Shown here one piece after another: positions 1-12,000 of a DNA stretch of 64,000 bases (its first letter is position 1; every line of letters begins with the position of its first letter). The translations under genes were made by a program, and so were the position numbers. Source of the stretch: Sapria himalayana (Eukaryota > Streptophyta > Magnoliopsida > Malpighiales > Rafflesiaceae); the NCBI GenBank assembly GCA_029783825.1, contig JAREIK010000385.1:1668501-1732500 (forward strand), in the 5' to 3' direction. The notes beneath the pieces were generated by a model. The model did not search any database, was not told the origin of the DNA, and saw nothing but the letters and a program-made list of their open reading frames with translations.

Positions 1-2526
1 CATCATAGTTAGTGAATTTTATGAGGACCCATGAGTAATATGAGTAATATAGTTAGTTGATATATCTCTCTAATTATACTATAATATTTATGGTTTATTT
101 TTTGGAAATAATTATTATTATCTTTCTTTGATATGTTATTTTTTTATAATATGAGTGCATTGTAGGAAAGGTCTCATGTATCTGCATACGAATATCATAT
201 TACATATTACTTTTATCTTGATTGATGACAACAATGATTTAATATATTTACCAGACACATTGCACCAATTAAGTACACAATTGTGTCCCAAGGGCCATAT
301 AAAAAAAATTAGAAACCTAATTTCAGGAATTGACTGTGGCAACAGCGTGGTTGGGCGACAAAGTTGGTGGCACAAGTGTACTATACTTTAATGATATTGA
401 TATATTATACGAATGGCTGGTGCCAATGTTCTGGTAGAAAAATTATAATTGAAGAGGTTCATTTTTGCCTATGATAGAGGAAATCTACTAGTGGCGCCAA
501 TAGAAATGTATGGAGGTGGTTGACATTGGGGAAGTTCTGGCTTGACACATAAATACTCTAATGTTTTTTTTGAAACCTTATTTATCCAAAAGATAGAACC
601 TCGCTCTCAAACCATGTAAAAGTGTAAACACAAAAAAATTTGCATAAAAAAGTTTACATAAACTCATCATGATAATATATACAAAACCTTTTATGAATAC
701 AAGTTGTTTCTTGGATTGAGATGTTTGTATTGGGTAATCCAATTCATAAAGTAAGAAAGGTAAAGAAAGATTTTTTAGAAGAAATATATAAAAAATATTT
801 TAGGATTCAGGATTTCTTTTATGTATTATGAATATTTATAAATAATTGGGTATTTAGATTTGAGTTAGGTACCATCATGCATGGAGATATGATAAAAATT
901 TTTTGCTTTTCGTGAAAGAAATTTATCTTATGAAAAAATAAGATTACATACAATTATTTTAAGATTTAGTGTATATGTAAAATTGAGAGTAATGACGATA
1001 ATTATTTATAAGATATTTTTTAGATACTATATCAGCTCAAATAAATCAATTATGTCTTTCTTCTTTACTATCATTTATTATGATAGTTAGATAGTGAGAT
1101 ATGTAATTTCTAATCTGATATTTGATCAGTGAACATAGCACATAATAGTGAAATATTTCTTTTTCATTGAGAATATTAATGATTGAATCATTATTATAGT
1201 ATACATTCAGATAGCAAAATAGACAAGTAATAGTGAATATTTTCATGAAAATCTTGAAGTAGTCTCAACTTACCTTTTTTTTCTACAAGTTTGATGTTGA
1301 TTTACATACACAAGCTTCATGGGCTTGCTACATTTTTAGTTATTTTTCATCTTTTTCAATTTTTCATCTTTTTCTATTTTTCATCTTTTTGATAGGAGCA
1401 CCTAAATTGTGTATTTTTCAATCATATTTATCTATTATGTTCATGTGTTTTACATTATTTATGATCAAGTATTATTAATTTTTTTATTTGTTAAGTTTAA
1501 TAATTTTATAAAATCAACCCAATGTTCCAACCTAACGATGCTATAATATTTTTGTATACAATGTGCTTGTTTGGGATTTTTTACCAATTTAAGTGGAATA
1601 CACATGCTAATAATAATTCTAGTTTTTTTTTTTTGAAAGCTAATGATTATAAATGAAATGAGTCATTAAATTAAAGTAGATCTAAATTTAATGATATCAT
1701 GGTGGTGGGTTTGAATTATTCTACATGTTTTCATAATTATTTAGTTTTACCACTAATTTTATAATTATATATTTTTTATTATATCTACATTGCACAAAAT
1801 TTTCTTACTTTTCTAATATTTTTTTATTTTAATAATATTGAAGTGAGTTTAAACTATTAAAGTTGATCTATTATTCTAATTTTTTTGGGTGCATGAGGAA
1901 ACTTGAGACTTAGACAAACTAGTTTGGACCTTTCGATTAAGTATATCAATCAAAATTATCTAAATATTAATTTTTTTAAAAAATTCACTAAACTCTAATT
2001 TATTTTTATTAGAATGAGTAGATATTTAATGAGTAAGTATGTAATTACACAAATATTATACTTTTAGTACATGTGGTCTATTTAGAATTTTGAAGTTAAT
2101 TGTGATGAGTGATCACTTGAGAAGTTCTCATGTTACATACATTTATGAGAGTTCATATCTTAGTATCATGATAATTGTTTATTATCAAGAGTGGTAGGTT
2201 TCTGGTTTGAAATTTTAAGAGATTAGACTGTTAAAATATTAATATCTCACAGACTCCGTACTAAGCAAGAGCCTCGTGTACTGGATATGATATCTATATG
2301 TAGGAGTGAAACGAGAATATATTAATTTTCTTATTATCTATAATTTTATTATATAAATTTAAAACAAAAAAAATATGTATAATGTTCATCTACTTTATAA
2401 AATTAAATTGTATCTGTCAGCCAGCCAACATAATACATTTACAATTTTGTTATTTGTTGGATCAGATGTCAGCATCTATCATTGATTGGCTAGGATCTTG
2501 TACAAATTATATTTTACCCAATAAAG
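1..2526. other. AT-rich non-coding stretch, no gene recognised
   Basis: Low-GC sequence with many stops in all frames. I looked for exons coding for the part of exportin-7 that should precede the first recognised exon and found none, so the missing 5' exons are probably upstream of the window. A short readable frame around 335-440 matched no family I know. The stretch is either exportin-7 intron or intergenic; the sequence does not decide. Confidence 0.5.
2165..2300 (+). repeat. SINE-like repeat copy (diverged)
   Basis: The tail 'gactccgtactaagcaagag' and the nearby 'gtggtaggtttctggtttga' recur, in the same order and spacing, at about 7.02-7.2 kb, 17.0 kb and three times at 57.6-58.8 kb. In better copies the middle carries a pol III B-box-like GGTTCAAATC. 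It is a dispersed short repeat that I interpret as tRNA-derived SINE-like; boundaries are approximate. Confidence 0.4.
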
Positions 2527-3480
2527 TAGAGGTGTCCAAATGGTTTGGCAGCTCATGGCATGACACACCATGGCCCAAAATGGCGTTGAAAATTGGCCTT
2601 GGCCATCACATGGCCTGGCCTGATCAGAACCATGCTTGGAATGGGACATAGGTAGGGGCCAACTTGTGGAATGGCTATGGCCATCCCGGTCCAGTGTGTC
2701 TGGCCCATGTACCACAAAAAATGTGGCAACGCCCGTCACATTGGTCTGTGCATGCCTGTTGTGGCCCAGCTATCTATCCTATGCTAGCTTAGACTTGACC
2801 TAGGCTAGTCTGCATGGACCCCAACCTAGATTGGGATTGAGAAATGACTAGTACACGGGCACGTCGGGTTTGGCAAGGCCCAACCCTGCATGGCATGACT
2901 CGGGCAGGTTGCAGGCCATGGTGACTCCATTAGAGTCATGCCGACACGACATGACTCATGCTAAAAATTTTATCGTGCTTAACACTACTTGGTGGCTAGC
3001 TATGCCTAAAAAAATAGGTCGTATCAGGCTGACAAGGCTCGTGCTAAAAACCATGGCTTGCTTTGCACTACTTGGTGGTCATCTAGGCCTAAAAAATGAG
3101 TTGTATTGGGCTGATAAAGCCTTTTTGACATTTCTAAATAAACTCAAAAGTTAACTTTAAATCTTTGAGAATGAAAAACAATCAGACAAATAAGATTATA
3201 ATTTAAAGAAAAAAAATTAGTATTATACATATCTATAAAAATAATATAAATTTTATTTTTAAAAAATTGTTGATTGGATAGAATCCAACTTACTATTGGA
3301 GTTTGGCTAGTAGTTGGCAACAATTGACTTGTGTCGGGGGTTTTGCCAAACCTTTCAGCACGACCCTAACATGACCCAAGTACATTTTGTCACCTGGGCT
3401 AAATTTAGCTTGGCCTTGGGTCTGCTAATGAATTCATTAGTGTTATGTTGCGTCGTCTTGCGGCATGTGGCGTACTCACC
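2527..3480. mobile_element. Old, diverged hAT-type element relic
   Basis: It begins with 'tagaggtgtccaaatgg', close to the TAGAGGTGTCAAACGGG end of the GC-rich hAT family found throughout the window. It is followed by about 900 bp of raised GC with many CATGGC/GGCCATGC words, as if the family's CCGTGCC words had decayed by C-to-T change. No right end or target duplication is visible, so extent and membership are inferred. Confidence 0.35.
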
Positions 3481-4639
3481 TAGCCCAACATGACTCATGC
3501 CTACACCAGATAATATCTTTAAAGATTGAGAGAGATGAATTGTATCTATTTTTCTTTACTCATTGGACTCTCTCTAGGTGCTTGATATTAAAGATTGAGA
3601 GAGATGAATTGTACCATTTCAACTTGGATATGAATCATTTGATAAGTTTAAGATTTTGTAGCATAATATTAAGGTGTAATTTCTATTGACTATGAAGATA
3701 TCTCAATTTAAAAAAACATATTATAGTTTCATATTAGCACATTAAGAAAATGATTTGAGAGGCTCATTTCATTTGATTTATTTAAAAGTTTGGGGATTTT
3801 GTCGGATAATTATATATAATAGTTTAAAATATTTTATTATCTTTGTTGATGATTATATGAGATATACATGATAATCAATTTTTATTTACATTTATAAAAT
3901 TCTGTGAAAGAATAAAAATGCAGCTTAATTGTAATATTATTGTTACGAAATAATACTGCAAAATAAATTTAATAACACTTTTAAATAACAATACATAAAC
4001 ATGCCCTTATAAAATAGGAAAAAGGATTGGGGCAACTCATATATTTGGTGCTTCCATCAACATAAAAAAAGAATATGATAATAATAAAAAATTAAAAATT
4101 ATAATACTTTATATCAAGTTGGTGCTTATAAGTAAACAACACTATGCTAGAAGGAAAGAAATATAATTTAAGATTTTTTTATGATTATCATGAAGATGTT
4201 TGTTGGTTGTTATTCTCTTTAAATATATGTTGTGATAATAATCATATCTTGGGTTTTCTTCCTAAGAAAGAATTAGTCCTCCTCAATGTACTTGGTTTGT
4301 TGATGAAATATTACAATAGAGGTTATATATTATATTGTCTGACTGTTATGGTAAAAAGTAAGAGAAGAAAGTTAAAATCTGATCTTCTCGAGAATGTGGC
4401 GTATCCAAAATATTACACAAGTAATTGTTGGCATTACTTAGAATATTATCTCAGACTGATTCTTGAAATAATTGTTTATTTTTATTTTTTCAGGAGACAA
4501 ACTTATCTCAAAGAAAAATATAAAATCTTGTCATAGATTTTTTCTTGGTATATGTTGGTGCTCAATTTGAATCTGAATATTTATTTAATTGCAACTATAA
4601 GTGCCAATATTTTTTAAAAGAGAGTATGTTATAAAGATT

Positions 4640-5560
4640 TCTTATCATATCTCAATATGCAAAAAATTATGTCAAGATAAAATTACTAATAAGAATTAAT
4701 GAAATGATTAATTTTATAAATAATGTTTATTATATCTAGGATGATAATAGTTAGATAATTAATTTTTCTATAATTTTCTTAAAAAGTGTTAGATTCAATA
4801 AGATGAATCATATCCAAAGTTAAGTTCATTCCTAGATCAATCGTAGTATCTCAACCCAAAAGACTTTTCTTTGCAAGGGTATAAAACACATATTTCCTTT
4901 ATGACAAGTTGCTATTTTTCATAAAAAAACAATTCTATATCAAAAAAGTATATAAGTCTCACAAGATCTTTTATCTGAAATTATATCTGAAGGAATTCAT
5001 TGAGTTGGGTGATCTCTATTTCATTATATCTCATAATTAAAGTATCATTCACGTATATAATTAATAAAATTACTATGCTATTTGCGTTCCTCTAAAAAAA
5101 ATAAAGAAAAACTATAACATACTTATGTAACTCAAACGAGGTAACTATTTGTAAAAATCTCACAAATCATGCTCTTGGTGATTGCTTATGACCATACAAT
5201 ATATTTTGTAATCTACAAACTACATATGATGGTAGAGTTCCTCAAAACTCTTGAAATTGCTTGATATATATATCTTCTTCTCAAGATCTTCGTAAAAAAA
5301 TGTATCCTATAAATTTAGTTGGTGTATTCCCTAATTGTGAAATGTTGTAAGATATATTAAAATTTGTATTGAAGTCATCTTGGTCACTAAAAATAAAGTA
5401 TCCTAGTAGTACACACCAAATATTTCGGTGTATCCTATTACTACAAATCTTATCTTAAAGTAATTTATCTGTTCACTTGATTTATTTTCATAATGAACAC
5501 TTATTTGCAATCAATAATGTCTATTTCCAAATGTTATAGTACTAGTTTTTACATTTTATT
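4640..5560 (-). pseudogene. Decayed copia reverse-transcriptase fragment, reverse strand
   Basis: Read on the minus strand, short broken stretches resemble the copia reverse transcriptase region (remnants of the '[14 protein letters not shown]' area around 5150-5240), with many stops and frameshifts. The open frame at 4144-4536 just upstream matched no family and may be chance. Assignment rests on faint similarity only. Confidence 0.3.
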
Positions 5561-7019
5561 AGAGTGAATCTTATGATTCTTTTTCATCATAGTGTGATGT
5601 CATTCTAGATGAGATATTATCTTAAAAATAGACTTGCTTATGCTAGTACCATCAATAAAAATGATAAAGAAAATAAAAGAATGAACAAGTCGAGAGTACA
5701 ATAAAATTTGTGAAATCATTTACTGAGGATAGCTCATTTATCAATTTCGAATGCAATTTGAAAGTTAAGATTATAGGGATGACTATTGGATTATCTGACT
5801 TTTTGATAGATTCATCTTTAGTTTGAGTAAGTTGGGTATGCCTCCTAGTTACTGATAAAGAATGATGAATTGTTGTTTGACTCAATTGTTATTTCTGGTA
5901 GTCAAGTTTAATCTCGAACTAGACTAGACTTATCATTGTGGATGAACTCTATGATGACTCTTAGTTCTGGTAGTTAAGTTTGTCTCTCCTAATATTGTAT
6001 AAAACATTCGGTTCCTCTTTTGAATATAATATTCAATTGTTATTTCTGGTGTGACTCATCTTAATGTAGTGAGATATGCAATGATCTATCTTTGTACATT
6101 GAATTGAGCTTCTTTTTATTTATCTCTATTATAATAATTTTTTAATACTATATGATGAAATTATAGTTCCTTCCAACAAAAAATGAAGTTGCACTCAATT
6201 AGGGTTTTACAAACCTTAATTCCTATTTTTTTTTATAATCATGCTGAAACTCTAATTATGATTTTTGCCCAAAATTTTTACTATTGCCTTAGGCCCAACA
6301 CCATCATGCTTTGACTCTACTTAGGCACCCTACTACTCGTGCCTCTGCCCTACTAAGCTGCACCATGGTGCATCATTCTTCCTAGCCTACATGTACCATC
6401 ATGCATGCATGCCTGCTCTCAATCATGCACCACTGTGTCACACACTAACGGTGTGTGATGGTTATTTTTTGTGACGCATAGTAACTATGCGTCTTTCTTC
6501 CACTCCGTGCATGTGTGCACTATGCTGGTACAATATTTTTATTTATTTATGTATTTTATTTAAAATGTTATTCTTGTGGGCAATTCTTTTACTATTGAAG
6601 AATGAAATAATGACACAATTGAATTAGAGGTGAATGTTAAATTGAATTTTGCTAGTATTTATTTTATATTTATGTTGGGATTATCTAAGTTATGAGCTAT
6701 CTTAATCATGTTTTTTATTATATATATGGTTAAGAGTTCCTTTTTATGCATGTAACATAATTTATGAGTTTTTTTCCTTTTTTTTTTTTAATACGTGCTT
6801 TTATGGACGTGTATTTTTCTAGAAATGAGTTCTCATTTTGACATGTGGCTATCAACATCCCATAGAATTAATTTTTTGTATCTATTTTTGAAAATCTTTT
6901 TTTTTTTTTAAGCAATATCATTTTGTTTGTTATAAGTGGTATTTTTGTAGATTAGGGTTTCAGGGAGATACATTGGAAGAATAATTGTGAGATCAGTAAT
7001 TATTTGCAAGGTCCTCGTG
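5561..7019. other. Non-coding stretch with faint retrotransposon leader remnants
   Basis: Mostly AT-rich. The 6290-6530 part has higher GC and CATGC/CACCATG words resembling stretches at about 21.94-22.05, 40.0-40.14 and 45.2-45.3 kb. These are probably shared decayed retrotransposon leader sequence. No gene seen. Confidence 0.3.
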
Positions 7020-7205
7020 TTGAATGTATGCATTAGAGGTCATGCCTTGTAATATTGAGTGTGTGTTTGTCTAAGGATAGTAAATCTCAGGTTCAAATCT
7101 TATCAGATGTAGCCTCTCTATATTCTAGAGATAATGTTGTCAAAATATTAATATTTCTCAGATTTCGTACTGAGTGTCGTTCTTGTGTACTGAGTACCGC
7201 CTCTG
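7020..7205 (+). repeat. SINE-like repeat copy
   Basis: Contains a B-box-like 'ctcaggttcaaatcttatc' near 7090 and the shared tail words 'cagatttcgtactgag' near 7170. The same series recurs at about 2.2, 17.0, 57.6, 57.9 and 58.7 kb. It ends about 140 bp before the first recognised exportin-7 exon. Interpreted as a tRNA-derived SINE; ends approximate. Confidence 0.45.
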
Positions 7206-7347
7206 TGGTTTTAGGGACATAAATGGCATTAATTTCTCGGGAATGACCATGTGGAAAGAATGGTTGCATCCTTGTTGTTAATTTCTTTGGAGTCTAACGC
7301 ACCCTTTTGTGACTCTTGTTTTTCATCGATAACTTGCCTTTCGACAG

Positions 7348-8968
7348 AGATATGGTGAGTTTGGAAAGCAAAGGCTTGATCGGGCAATTCTCTCATTCTT
7401 TCAGAATTTTAGGAAGTCTTACATAGGTGATCAAGCTGCACATGCCTCCAAGGTCGCAAGCTTGTCTAATTTCTTTACGGGTTATAACTTCTCTCCAGAT
7501 GCTTATCTCTTGCTTTGCTTCAGCAGTTATATGCGCGATTGTCTGAGTTGCTTGGACTTCATGACCATCTGCAACTGCTAAATGTGATTGTTGGGAAGAT
7601 CATATCTAATCTGAAGTACTACACAATGGTGGCTAATTCATTCTCCATTTTTTAATGATCCTTAGTTTTTTTTTTTTTTTTTTACCCATGTGCTGCTTGT
7701 GGGTTGGATATTAATTGTTCATTTTTTTTCTTTATTTCAGTGTGAGGAAATGATTCATCACACTCTCTCTGTTTTTTTGGATTTGACATCCGGGTGTGTT
7801 GGAGCAGCTCCCATCTTTTTATGTTCATCTTTTATGAACATTTTATTTTCCATCATCTCTCTGCTTTGAATTTGGTAACAGATTTATGATTGGAAAATTG
7901 CTGCTTAAGTTGGATACTGTTAAATTTGTCATTGCAAACCATGCAGTAATTTTCTCTCTCTCTCTTTTTTTTTTTCTATTTTTGTCTCTTTTGTGTTTGT
8001 GATTACTCTTTTCTCCTCTTTAAACTACTTGCCTGTATGGTTTCATGCACACCCAGAGAGAAAATTTTCCATTTATGGGAGAACAGAAGTGCTCCCGCAG
8101 CAGAACTACTTTCTATTACATTATTGGATCTTTGATTTTCATGGAGGATGCCCCATTGAAATTTAAGTGTTCGATGGAACCTTTTAACCAGGTAATTTTT
8201 CATTATCTGATAGTTTTTGCATTTAAATTCAAGTGTTCAAATTTTTTTTTTTGTTGATTCGTTACTGCCCTCAACTGTGTTTTTTTTTTTTAATATTTTT
8301 TTATTTCTTTTTTATTTTTTTTTAATTTTTTGTATTTTTTTATTTTTTGTATTTTTTTATTTTTTTATTTTTTGTATTTTTTTTTTATTTTTTTTATTTT
8401 TTTTTAACTTTATTTTGCCCTTAACTGTGTTGCTGATTTATGTGATGCAATTTTGTGATTAGAACTTTCATGCTGTTTTAGGTATTAATTACTTTGGAAT
8501 CAGCCCCAGATGCAGCCTTTCGTACTGATTCATTGAAGTTTGCAATGATAGGACTGATGAGGGATCTGAGAGGAATTGCTATGGCAACTAACAGGTTAGA
8601 ATGCTTTTGTTGCCTGTCTGAATAGATCTATCTAGGTTTTTAGGCTATTTTTTTATGTGTTGATGCATTATCCAGTCACAAAACCTATGGGCTTTTATTT
8701 GATTGGCTATATCCTGCCCACATGCCCCTTCTTTTGAAAGGAATATCACTTTGGGCAGATACACCTGAGGTATGTAGATGTAATGAGTTTCTGTTTTTCA
8801 AATTTCTTAGATTTCTTTGATATTTATGTCATATTCTGTACTTTTCCTTTTCTCACCTCTGGTTCTGTGTAGTACATATATGGATTTTTGCTTAATTAGC
8901 TTATAACACTTTCTGATTTATAGTTAGTCTCCTATGTGTAAAAATGAAAAATTCCAGCTAGTATATAT

Positions 8969-9003
<35 letters not shown>

Positions 9004-12000
9004 GAATACAATGTAAGTAATACAAATAATACAATGTTATTGTGGGGACTAGTATTTTATTTTTATTTTATGTATTCCTCTTCTGGGTATTTCATACGGA
9101 ATGCCCAAAGTATGAAAGTGAGTTCTTTTCTTTTGTTGTGTATAAATATTATATCTTTAATTATTTATTATGGAAATGTAAAGTAATTTGTTTAGTTTTT
9201 AATTTTTAATGTGATAAGTTATTGATGATTGACATAGTTACTATTGCATATATGATAGCCTATCGATATTAGTGTGTCTAGTGTGTTTTAAGAATTAGTT
9301 GTCTGATGCATTCTTCGAGGATTTTTTACATGATGTATTACTCAGCTATTAACTTACAGGTTAATTGACTAGGCTGAGATGACTCACTATGCAACTCGTA
9401 CACTTCTATAAGAAATGAATATTAGTGTGATACTTGTTGATAAATCAGACTGCATTAAAGAAATTTGATTTATCAAATTTGTATTTTTTTAATTGTATGC
9501 ATTGGGAAATCGGCATGTCATTTTGTAGATATATATTCATGATGAGAATATAGAGGTGTCAACCGTGCCGGGCCGGCCCGGCCCGGCACGAGGCACGACA
9601 CGGAAAAAATCCGTGCCCGGGCCCGTGCCGTGCCTGGCCAGGCACGGTTCGGCCCGCGGCACGGCAACGACCGCATGCCTCCCCTCCCCCAAAAAAAGAC
9701 CGCGGGTCGGGTCAAATTCGACCCGACCCGCGGTCCCCGTTTCCCGAACCGCTCGGACAGGTTTGCCCGAGCGGGCCAGGCGAGGCACGGCACGGCACGG
9801 TAGCACGATCGTGCCCGTGAAAAACGGGCCGTGCCGTGCCGGGCCGGTCCGTTTGACACCTCTATGAGAATATAATTTTATTTATTATAAAGATTTTATC
9901 ACAAGGTTGCTCATGAGTCTACAACTAGAGTATAATAATGTTTTCATCATATAGTTAGTGTAAAATAGTTGAAATTGCTAGTGGAGGTATTCAAAGAGAA
10001 AAAAATGGCCGTAGTGATCTATTTTTTATGTGGGAGGTTGGGGCATAGTTAATAGAGGTATTATACTCATGTTCGTTCTTCTATGATTATATCTTCTGGC
10101 CTTGTTACATTTATGCTTTTTCAAGAGAAAGTATGTCAATTTTCTTTCTATGGGTGATACTGGCTTAGACACATCTATATCTATTTTACTTTATGCTCTG
10201 TACCTCACTCCATATTCTTAGATGGTAGATTTGTGAGCGAATTCTAATATCATAGTTACGCATAATTTTTTATTTTTTTTCTAGAGTTTTTGATATCAGC
10301 ATGATCAATGACATATTTGTACGAGCTAGGGGTTATAGTAATGTTAATGTTGACTTTATTTTTGACACATTATATGTGTTAGAGTTTCGTCATAATTTAA
10401 TTTTTTTCATCTGTTTTACGAAATAACAATATTGTTATATTGTTTTTATAAAGATTGAGCAAGATAAATTGTGCATGTTCTTCTTTATATATAAGAGCTC
10501 TTCTAAATGCGGATACATTATTGATTTATTTGTAATACACTCTTGGTCGGGATATTAATTATTGAACAAATTAGAGATTTTACAATCAAATATTCGAGGA
10601 GTAATATTTCTTATTTTGTAAAACATGTCAGTTAAAAAAATTTACTAAAGCTTTCTACCTTGCATATCAAAAGAGTGTAATTCTTATAAGTATTGGTTAA
10701 AAAAATTTACCATTGTAGTAGCCAATAATAAGTTCTTACAAGTATGGTTATGATAATATTTGATTTAATTATATATATTTTTAATGTATTTATCCTTATT
10801 ATCATGTTAATCATTGAGTATTTTTTTTATCTTTTTTGTGAGTTATCTTTTCAAATAATTTAATTTTTATTTATATTAATATTTATTTTCAAGATTTGTA
10901 AACTTCGAGAAAAAACTTACATTGGGATTGAGTAGAGTTCAGTATTTGTATTTTTTTTCTATGGTAGGTTATCACACTTGACATCGAGTGTGATTGACTA
11001 ATTATTAGTATATTCTTGACTTAATCATTCAATATTGACTAGGCTGAGAATATCATATCCTAGTATTAGAAGTATATCTGCATTATAGTGCAAAGTGTAT
11101 GAGTTAGAAAAATATATCAAAATTTTTATTATATTCATCATACTGATGTGGGTAACAAACCATTCAATCTGATACACACAAATGTATGAGGACCTAGTAG
11201 AGATATGACTTGAAAGAAACTTAGATAACATATTTTTTATATTTTTTATTAGTTTCAAAAAAAAAAAATCAGTTTAATACAAATATAAAAAATATATAAT
11301 AATGTATTAGTGTACATGTATGATAGTTCTTGCTCTTATTGTAATTATTATGAAGTTATAAATCATACTTCTTGTATCAGTACACACCTAAAGAATTAGG
11401 TTGTAGAAAAGAATAATAAATATTTTGTTGAGATAACTCGGACACTCTTCCATGATAGAAGTGTTATTGGGGAGATGCAGCATTAGCAGTAAATTATCTC
11501 AGTGAATGAATTGTAATCGTCGATGGGTGAATTGTAATCGTTGGATGTGCAATGGCAGGATTTTAATGGTCCATAACTTGCCAACAGTCCATGAGATGGT
11601 TTTCATGGAGGTTAGCACAGTGACACCTGTACAATTGTAGTGCGATGTGGGTGTGTTCTATCTATGAAAGCGGATTTGCATGGTGTGGCAATGAAATGTT
11701 AACTGGTCAAAAAAAAATTCAATGAATAAAATTAATGATAGTCTGGATGTTCACCGAGTGCCCAAGCATGATGGGATTTAAATAAAAGTTAACAGTTTTT
11801 TTATAAAACAATTATTTTCCTGTTATCTCACTCTTATAGAAATCCAACAATTTTCATATATATATGTTTTCCTGTTATCAATTTTCTCGTGATCATGATT
11901 TTAACAGGTCACTACGCCATTGTTGAAATTTATGGCTGAATTCGTACAAAACAAGTCCCAGCGGCTAAATTTTGATTCCTCTTCTCCCAATGGCATTCTA

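Noticed and set aside
335..445. Readable stretch ELTVATAWLGDKVGGTS after an AG acceptor-like site
   Set aside because: Looked exon-like, but it does not match the missing part of exportin-7, has no convincing donor and continues to stops.
4144..4536. 130-aa frame MLEGKKYNLRFF...
   Set aside because: AT-rich composition, no recognised family and decayed copia sequence next door; chance or relic is likelier than a gene.
9518..9867. About 100-aa Arg/Pro/Gly-rich frames on both strands (also at 16.5, 19.3, 21.5, 42.5-43.2, 46.9, 48.3 and 59.1-59.5 kb)
   Set aside because: All coincide with GC-rich palindromic hAT elements, read open in several frames at once and resemble each other only because the DNA is repetitive.
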